Assembly: GCA_030248215.1 (NCBI GenBank)
Contig: JASANG010002393.1
Coordinates: forward strand, 1 to 64,000
Direction: 5' to 3'
Length of the DNA: 64,000 nucleotides
Source: Enoplolaimus lenunculus
Lineage: Eukaryota > Nematoda > Enoplea > Enoplida > Thoracostomopsidae
Below, piece by piece: positions 57,542 to 64,000 of this stretch; the first letter of the stretch is position 1; the number at the start of each line of letters is the position of its first letter. Both the position numbers and the translations under genes were made by a program. The notes beneath the pieces were generated by a model. It did no database searches and was not told the origin of the DNA. It saw nothing but the letters and a program-made list of their open reading frames with translations.

Positions 57542-59431
57542 ATGTCACCGTCACCAACAACAGCAAAATCGTTTCAGCACGAAAAGGGTCAAATTCTTGG
57601 CGCAACCGGATGCGCGGAAGACTGGTGTGGTCACCTCGTCAGCGTTGGCGTTGAAAACAACAGCAATTTCAACGAGAACCACCTACGACTATCACAAAAC
57701 GATCCACATATCACTGAAGCGTACAAACAGTTTCGGCATCGTCTATCGATGGAGTATAAAGTTTGTGATACGCCAGAAAACAAATCAACTCGTGAAATTG
57801 AGCAGTTACTCGGAATGAAACTCGGCAACTCGTCGCAGCTGTCGCTCGATTTGCGAGCGTTTCTTGCAGTCGCTGTGGCGCCGTGTTTTTGCGCTACATT
57901 TCCGTATATTATTTATTATGGAAAAGCGTCAAAATTTTCGGTACCAAATAATCATTTTGCGTTAGTCGAAAATCATTCCAGCGATATGCCACGGACGGAA
58001 ATCTACGGACCTGGGTATCATTTTTTAGGGTTGTATTATTACTGGCGTGGGACGTATTCGTTTCGACAAAAGGTGCCAGATAATTTGATTCAAGCGCCGC
58101 TTGGGGATTTGGTGATCATTACGGTTGATCAAGGAACGATTGCGTTGTTCGAGTATAACGGACAGTCGAAAATTCTTGGGCCTGGACTTCACATGATTCG
58201 CGACACGGTCCAGTTTGTGAAAACCATCCAGTTGGACAACTTTTACATCAAAGTCGGACCCGAAAAGTGGATCACAATCCCGGATCAGTACGACGGAATC
58301 GCGATTGACAACGGACGAACGGTGATTCTGACTGGAGGACAACAGCATCATTTGTATCACGAAAACTACAAATTCGCCAAATTGGTGCCGAAAATCATTC
58401 TGACAGATCGCGTGGTTACCGACGTTTGCAAATATATTGCAAATCTGCTAAAGACTGGAGGAATTTTGCCAATCATTCAAGGCGACTTTTTGGATCCAGC
58501 GGTTTATTTGCAGACGAAGACGAAAGATGGCGCAGTGATTTATCTCGATACGATGTTGTTCTGGGAAATCAAAGACACATCAAAGGCGGCACACAAAGCG
58601 ATGAACGTAATGGAGTTGCGAAAAGCGGCAACTGACAGTGTCGAAGATGAACACATTCATATCCAAAGCGCATCGCGCAATATTGACAACTTGCGAAAGA
58701 CCGTTCTACGTTTCGCCAAATCTTGTCTCGCTGAAGCCGTTGGACACGTCTGTTTGACCGATGACGACTTGTTTTTCCGCGACAAAGTTGGTAAAGGAAA
58801 AAGCGACAACACGAGATCAGCCAGAGCAACAGCTTTCGATGATAACGGTGCCGATGGAAACAATCAACAAATAGTAACGATGAATTTTGCGATTCAGAAT
58901 TTTCTCAATTCAAAAACGACCGATTTGGTGCAAGATCTCAACACCGATCTGGACGAATATGGCGTTCGAGTAACAAAATTGACCATCAACAATGCGTTGC
59001 CAACTCCTGAAGTTCAGCAACAATTGGACAAACAAGCGAAAGCGAAAATCGACCGAAATACAGCGTTGGTTGTGGCGGAAACGCAACGACAAGTCGCCGA
59101 AGAACGGATGAGAACAGATCGAGTGACGCGATTGGGAGAAGCGACAAATTCTCTCGAAGCAGCGAAAATCCAACGCGAAACAATGCAAACAGAAGCCGAA
59201 GGAATCGCAGATCGCGAACGAATTATAGCGAAAGGAAGACGAGACGCCGCAGAACTGCAAGAAACAACTCAACTGGGAAAACAAATGGCGATTCTCGAAT
59301 CAGTCGCTGGAGCTTCAAAAGCGTTCAATTCGGGTAATGGAGAAAAAGTCTACATCGTTGGTTCGCCAATGGAAGCCATGATGAAAGTTGCAAGTGGTGT
59401 CGTCGGAAATGTTGTTGGAAATTCTGTCTGA
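57542..59431 (+). CDS. SPFH/band-7 domain protein, intronless, 629 aa
   Basis: A single open frame runs from ATG at 57542 to TGA at 59429-59431. Three related beta-type repeats are visible, each with a hydrophobic strand, a turn and G-P-G/G-G-x-H: residues about 136-163 (GPGYHFLG), 188-220 (TVDQGTIALFEYNGQSKILGPGLH) split here as VDQGTIALFEYNGQ and ILGPGLHMI, and 240-272. An SPFH-like core follows (about 300-480). An Ala/Glu/Arg-rich helix, probably coiled coil, is at about 490-580, then a short C-terminal tail. Residues 104-125 are hydrophobic and could touch a membrane. The order repeats-SPFH-long helix resembles major vault protein on a small scale, but it is shorter. SPFH proteins oligomerise on membranes or as shells. 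The lack of introns and the higher GC than the surroundings contrast with HID1. Confidence 0.85.
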   Translation: MSPSPTTAKSFQHEKGQILGATGCAEDWCGHLVSVGVENNSNFNENHLRLSQNDPHITEAYKQFRHRLSMEYKVCDTPENKSTREIEQLLGMKLGNSSQLSLDLRAFLAVAVAPCFCATFPYIIYYGKASKFSVPNNHFALVENHSSDMPRTEIYGPGYHFLGLYYYWRGTYSFRQKVPDNLIQAPLGDLVIITVDQGTIALFEYNGQSKILGPGLHMIRDTVQFVKTIQLDNFYIKVGPEKWITIPDQYDGIAIDNGRTVILTGGQQHHLYHENYKFAKLVPKIILTDRVVTDVCKYIANLLKTGGILPIIQGDFLDPAVYLQTKTKDGAVIYLDTMLFWEIKDTSKAAHKAMNVMELRKAATDSVEDEHIHIQSASRNIDNLRKTVLRFAKSCLAEAVGHVCLTDDDLFFRDKVGKGKSDNTRSARATAFDDNGADGNNQQIVTMNFAIQNFLNSKTTDLVQDLNTDLDEYGVRVTKLTINNALPTPEVQQQLDKQAKAKIDRNTALVVAETQRQVAEERMRTDRVTRLGEATNSLEAAKIQRETMQTEAEGIADRERIIAKGRRDAAELQETTQLGKQMAILESVAGASKAFNSGNGEKVYIVGSPMEAMMKVASGVVGNVVGNSV

Positions 59432-59432
59432 A

Positions 59433-59438
59433 AATAAA
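59433..59438 (+). promoter_or_regulatory. Poly(A) signal AATAAA of the SPFH gene
   Basis: A canonical hexamer begins 2 bp after the stop codon, so the 3' UTR must be very short. Confidence 0.65.
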
Positions 59439-59531
59439 GTTTGCGGCTACAGATATTGTTTGTTGAATCTATGTATTCGAATTGGATCGGTAAATTTTGT
59501 AAATAAGCATTCTTGAGCGTATTTTAATCTA

Positions 59532-59684
59532 CACTGCAAAAACTTTGAGTCAAATTGACTGCCTTCGAAATAGCCATTAGTGAATCGATTTAACTCTGGT
59601 GGAGTCAAATTTGTCTTTGTTTGTATAAGTCCGGAAACGCCTATTTCGGAGAGTGTCAATTTGACTCACCATCTTTTGCAGTGT
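59532..59684. mobile_element. S element
   Basis: It runs from CACTGCAAAAACTTTGAGTC to TCACCATCTTTTGCAGTG. Confidence 0.75.
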
Positions 59685-59942
59685 ACTGTGGTCTCCAATA
59701 AAAAGATCACTTCAATCATAGACTCATTAAAGATGGTATTACAATCTAGTGGCAGTTTACAAAGCCTATACTAAGGCGTAATTTTGTTAAATAAAAGCAT
59801 TTCAAAATTAGCCAATTTTTCTTCAAATTTTAGTTCAATAATTGCTTATTTTGTTATATTAGCATATTTTTTATTCTGGTGCTCTTTGTCGTTGATACTT
59901 AATTGCAGTCGTATCTTTATTGTGTTCTGGTTTTTATGTTGT

Positions 59943-60280
59943 TCAGAGATGGAAGTTTCGGTTTCGGCAACTCTCGGTATTTGACAGATCTCTCAATCTC
60001 GGTGTCGGCCTCGGGTTTTTTGAGTCTCAGTGGTTTGGAACCGCGACTAGAGAAATTTCGTTGTGAATCTTATATGAATTTTATTTTTGCGCAACAATTA
60101 CGAGCAGATATGAAAAAACACAAAAAACTACGAAAAAGGTTACAAATTTATTTTGAAAATTTTAATTTTTTTCGGTGATGATCAAAAATTGACCGAGACC
60201 GAGACTTTTCGCTACCGGTCTCAGTAGACAGGTTTCGGTCTCGATCTCAGTTCTTAACCAAGAACGTCTATCTCTCTCAT
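59943..60280. mobile_element. Inverted-repeat element rich in GAGACCGAGAC
   Basis: GAGATGGAAGTTTCGG is at the left and CGTCTATCTC at the right. CTCGGTCTCGG-type words recur on both strands near each end. The interior is AT-rich and has no convincing gene. Confidence 0.5.
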
Positions 60281-60651
60281 GTTGTACACTTTAATCATAT
60301 TTTGCGGTTTTTAGTTAAACTTTTGACCACTGATTTCGTATACGTTTAAATATTCAAGGGATTCAAGTTTTTTAATTTTAAAATAACTTATTTTGCAATA
60401 TATACATATTTCGTAAACGGATATATACACTCTCGTCACATCCTACTTACCGTGTTCTGGTGCAACAAAATCTGTTTATTCTGTTCTGAGCTTAATATAT
60501 TTTCATGTTTTATGGCTGTTTGTATTCTTAAAACTGTTTGTTTGTGTACATTTTGTATATATTTATTAGTCGTTCGAACATTTCTAAATTTTCAAAACAT
60601 ATAAGAAATCTGGTCACAAACTATGAAACGCCTCGATCAAAACTTTTGGAC

Positions 60652-60838
60652 AATGTACTTAACAGGGCCGTAACAGTAGTATAAGCATATTCCTAAGCCT
60701 AAGCCTAAGCCAAATACTACGTGTAAAAATGAGTTTATACCTAACCTTTCGCCTAAGCCTAAGCTTTAGCAAAAAATTTTCCTAAACTTAACTTACCCTA
60801 TTGCTCCTCAAAAATCCCCCCCTCCTCCTTTACAAAAA
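60652..60838 (-). mobile_element. T element, type I, decayed right end
   Basis: AACAGGGCCGTAACAGTAG is followed by an array. The right side is blurred into C/T runs. Confidence 0.65.
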
Positions 60839-60938
60839 CATTTTCTTCTTTTTCTTTTAATCCCTAAAAAGCTTGATATGTAAAGTTTGTGAATTGGCCG
60901 TATGCCATAACAGATCGTTTCAGTTTATTCGGCCTTGC

Positions 60939-61125
60939 GGCCATGTATATATTAACAGGGCCGGAACAGTAGTTAAGCATATTCCTAAGACTAAGCCTAA
61001 GCGTAACGATGAGCTTATTCCTAAGCTTAGGCCTAAGCTTAAGCAAAAAAGATAGTCGAAAGGCTTAAACTGACTCTATTACAGCCCCACAGGAATACAA
61101 TCCGGCTGTGTTCTATACATGGGCC
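60939..61125 (-). mobile_element. T element, type I, target duplication GGCCTTGC/T
   Basis: GGCCTTGC stands before GGCCATGTA and GGCCTTGT after ATGGGCC. Confidence 0.85.
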
Positions 61126-61302
61126 GGCCTTGTCAGCTGGCTTTTTGCCAAACATGGTTTGATTTTTAAATTTTTTTCATATTTGGGATTCTCACAGATT
61201 CAAACAATCATTTCACGTTGAGATTTGAATTTATAAACGCAGATTAGCCATATAAACACTTTTCGAACATGTGACGAAGCGTTATTTTAGCCTCAACGGG
61301 GT

Positions 61303-61350
61303 GGATTCAACTCATTCTGAGTTAAAATCAACTCACTGAAATTTACAGTG
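61303..61350. mobile_element. A element, solitary end
   Basis: AACTCATTCTGAGTTAAAATC leads into GAAATTTACAGTG. The rest is missing. Confidence 0.65.
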
Positions 61351-61525
61351 CTTTAATTCTGTTTTGTAAAACATATTATTTTGTTGTCTTCTTTGTATTG
61401 CACAATTTGTATCATTTTAATTGTTTCAGTATTTTGTCAAATAAAATTGTTATCGACGATTGTTTTATTGGATATTTTTTGTGTTTATTTGAGCTGCTAT
61501 TGCGTATTTTGTAAACAGCATTGCT

Positions 61526-61715
61526 GGCTCATGTATAGAACACGACCGGAACAGTAGTATAAGCATATTCCTAAGCCTAAGTCTAAGCGTAAGCGTATGG
61601 ATGAGCGTATTCCTAAGCCCAAGCCTAAGCCTAAGCAAAAAATTATTTTAAAGCTTAAACTGGCTCTATTATAGCCCCTCCTGAAAACGATCCGGCCCTG
61701 TTCTATACATGAGCC
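61526..61715 (-). mobile_element. T element, type I, target duplication GCATTGCT
   Basis: GCATTGCT stands on both sides. The ends GGCTCATGTA and TACATGAGCC carry the same change, so the inverted ends still pair. Confidence 0.9.
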
Positions 61716-61814
61716 GCATTGCTTTGCTATATGCTCTGATAGCAGGGTGTAAACCAGATATCCGGTTGCTGTTTGTAAATTTTCGCCCCCCTGCGACTAC
61801 GCGAATGAAAGCCT

Positions 61815-62363
61815 GGCCAATGTATAGAACAGGATCGTAACAGTGATATACTTAAGTCAGGGTGCAAACGGACAGTAAAAATAACGGAAACGGAAAACGA
61901 ATATTAAAGTATATAAATTCCAAATAAGTTTTATTTTTCTGCCAACACAATTATTGAGACATGAAAATGTTCGCTAGGCTTTCTAAAATTTTGAAGAAAA
62001 ACCGGCGGATGCACCGAAATTTTAAAGATTATGGATAAATATCGTAATTTTTGTTTCAGTTCGGACAATTGCAGCACATCTGTAATGAAAAATTGCGAGA
62101 AATTTACGTATAATTTATTTCTAACATTGAACTTAAAAATATATAAACGAATTTCCGGTATTTCTATAACGGAAACGGATACCGTTTTTTCAAGGAAACG
62201 GAATCGGATATCCGGTTTCACCCCGACCTAAGTATATTTCTAAGCCTACGCCTAATCGAAAGAATAGCTTATTCGTCAACCTAAGCAAAAAAACTAGTTT
62301 AAAGCTTAAGCTTACTCTATGGCCGTCCCGCAGAAAAACGTTCCGCCCTTGATCTTTATACAT
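61815..62363 (-). mobile_element. T element split by a Q element
   Basis: The left end GGCCAATGTATAGAACAGG (61815-61855) and the rest (62230-62363) are separated by 61856-62229. The left end is type I and the right end type II (CCGCCCTTGATC), so this copy is a hybrid. Confidence 0.7.
61856..62229. mobile_element. Q-family element (CAGGGTG ends)
   Basis: It runs from CAGGGTGCAAACGGACAG to CCGGTTTCACCCCGA, rich in GGAAACGGA words and AT-rich in the middle. CTTAAGT and CTAAGT flank it. Single Q-like ends are at 61744-61770 and 63285-63372. Confidence 0.6.
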
Positions 62364-62640
62364 AAAGCTGAAAAAGCGTTGCCGAACTGGAAAAACTTTA
62401 TTTGCGGTACTGCTATGGCATTAGTCAAACTTTCACCAAAAATCGACCTTCAACTGAAATTTAATTAAATTCTAAATTGCTTATAAAAATATAGCTGGTG
62501 GCAAAAAATTTATGGCAGGCGAAGTGTGAAATAAATCTTGTTAAAGTCATCATAGGCTTTCCTTAAAACTTTTATAAAAACCAATAGTTTTGGTAAACAT
62601 TGGTTAAATCCATATATTTTCAAACATTAGTTGAGGGGGA

Positions 62641-62692
62641 CAACCCCCCCCCCCCCCACCAACCCCCCCCCCAAAACCTCTCCCTCCCCCCT
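62641..62692. repeat. C-rich run
   Basis: Two poly-C runs are separated by ACCAA, then C/T-rich sequence. The exact length is probably unreliable. Confidence 0.75.
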
Positions 62693-62935
62693 CACATGAA
62701 TATTTTCTATTTCCCCTGAGACCTACTTTTATGCTAGGATTCGAACTCCAGTTACTGGATGGGAGGCGTTATCCATCGCCACTCATCTATAGGAGCTTGA
62801 CACTCGAGCCCGAGGGGACTCTCACGTCTTGTGGTGATTTAGTACTATGTTTACGTGTTGCAATTGTTAAACACGGTGCGATAAATATTACCACTGCGCT
62901 GAGTTGCCTGTAGGCAACTCAAGAATGGGTTAATA
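62693..62935 (-). mobile_element. tRNA-like repeat module, copy 3
   Basis: On the minus strand, CACAAGACGTGAGAG matches copy 2, followed by an A-box-like GAGTGGCGATGGATAACG and a B-box GGAGTTCGAATCC. The 3' tail AGGTCTCAGG resembles the CATCTCAT of copy 2. Confidence 0.45.
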
Positions 62936-63190
62936 CCTCATGAGCACGTTTAGCGCAACTCACCCAGTTACGACCGGAAGTCAGCCTCATGTTCCGGCTG
63001 AAGTTGGACCTCCGGATTGGGCTGCAGTAGAAGACCTGCCGGAGGTTCTGATAAAATTTCGGTATAGTGAAATTTTTCATAGTTTTACAAAGTTTGTATT
63101 GTTCAGTGCGTTTAGATTTATCAATTGGAGTAATTTTGAAAATAAATCGTCAGGATTTCTTATAAGTCTAAAACCAAAAATTGTTATGCA

Positions 63191-63243
63191 CCGAAAAGCC
63201 TATTTCGGAGAGAGTCAATTTGACTCACCATTTTTTGCAGTGT
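63191..63243. mobile_element. S element, solitary right end
   Basis: GCCTATTTCGGAGAGAGTC leads to TCACCATTTTTTGCAGTG. Confidence 0.7.
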
Positions 63244-63618
63244 AAGTACTAAAATTAAAAAATTGACCATTGTTTTAAATTTCGCTCAACTCCCGGCTTC
63301 ATCTCCGGCTCCGGCAAATTTTCTTAACCTCCGGCTCCGTCTTCGGTATTTTTACGTCCGCTTTCACCCTGCTATACTTCAAAAGCATTTGTTCGCTTGC
63401 GGTTTTGCAACAGTTTCGCCTACAAGAATGTTTTTGTAGTTTTGGCTAATAGATGTAGCAGCCCGTAACAGTAGTATAAACATATTCCTATCCGCTCTTC
63501 AGCTATAATATGTGCCGTAGATTTTATGGGTTTTTTTATTTAATGTTATATATTTTGTGGTGTTGTTGTTGTTTGTGTCATGTACCACGGGTTTCAGCTT
63601 ATTCACATAGATATCTCA

Positions 63619-63812
63619 GGGCCCATGTATACAACAGGATCGGATCGTTTTCCGGAGGGGTTATAATAGAGTCAGTTTAAGCTTTAGACTAATTTTTTTA
63701 GGCTTAGGCTTAGGCTTAGGAATATGCTTATTCTTACTGTTAGGCTTAGGTTTAAACTTAGGCTTAGGAATAAGTTTATACTACTGTTCCGGCCCTGTTC
63801 TATACATGGGCC
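63619..63812 (+). mobile_element. T element, type I
   Basis: It runs from GGGCCCATGTATACAACAGG to CTGTTCTATACATGGGCC, with two array blocks and both ends intact. Confidence 0.85.
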
Positions 63813-64000
63813 TCTCGACAGTCTATGAACCTGCTCTCTCTATATATTTGACTGCGGCGGTCAACTTCTATACACATTTTGTGGAATGCGATCGACAGAT
63901 GCCATCTGAATAACTATGCTTAAATCGAACTTAATCAATTTCAGTGCTTAGAAAGACGAACACGCCGTGTTTTACAAAATGTAGTGTAATTTTGTAACTA

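Noticed and set aside
1299-63812. A true telomere or chromosome end
   Set aside because: Every array is short, degenerate, enclosed by transposon ends with target duplications, and lies between genes.
1-64000. Retrovirus-like, LTR or Polinton element
   Set aside because: No long terminal direct repeats and no reverse transcriptase, integrase, capsid or envelope motifs were recognised.

Overview
The window is eukaryotic and almost certainly from an invertebrate animal. Three genes can be rebuilt, two with certainty from GT-AG spliced exons on the minus strand: a 19-exon HID1 (33690-43896) and a 2-aminoethylphosphonate-pyruvate aminotransferase (21292-27266). The third is a long intronless SPFH/band-7 gene on the plus strand (57542-59431). 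Two weaker spliced plus-strand models encode a small secreted acidic protein (9326-11908) and a multi-pass membrane protein (18037-20065). Composition is AT-rich and introns mostly run from about 80 bp to 2 kb. The hexamer TTAGGC, which is the telomere repeat of most nematodes, occurs in dozens of short degenerate arrays. This hints at a nematode or relative but does not prove it.

Layout. 1-9310 is one locus present three times in alternating orientation: copy A (+), copy B (-), copy C (+). Each carries the 3' part of a gene for an acidic, Gly/Pro-rich low-complexity protein plus the same transposon insertions. Copy B is full of small deletions and a run of 38 C, so part of the structure may be an assembly fault. 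9.3-21 kb holds the secreted-protein gene, whose first intron is packed with short inverted-repeat elements, and the membrane-protein gene. 21.3-27.3 kb is the aminotransferase, whose introns are loaded with transposons. 27.3-33.7 kb is repeat-rich and without a recognised gene. 33.7-43.9 kb is HID1, almost free of transposons. 44-57.4 kb is a second repeat-rich stretch with no recognised gene. 57.5-59.4 kb is the SPFH gene, and the rest is repeats.

Transposons. Most of the non-genic sequence is non-autonomous DNA transposon (MITE) sequence of at least ten families. The dominant one, called T here, has about 35 copies of 90-340 bp. Its ends read GGCCCATGTA..., its core is a degenerate TTAGGC array in fixed orientation, and it makes 8-bp target-site duplications that can be read directly at many copies, which points to the hAT superfamily. 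A second 8-bp-duplication family (R) begins CAGGCCCGTAGCC. Two TA-flanked families begin CACTGCAAAA (S) and CACTGTAAAT (A). No transposase gene was recognised in the window. No retrovirus-like, LTR or Polinton element, rRNA or CRISPR array was recognised.

The genes do not form a pathway. HID1 acts at the trans-Golgi in secretory granule formation, the aminotransferase in phosphonate metabolism, and the SPFH protein probably as a membrane-associated or shell-forming oligomer.
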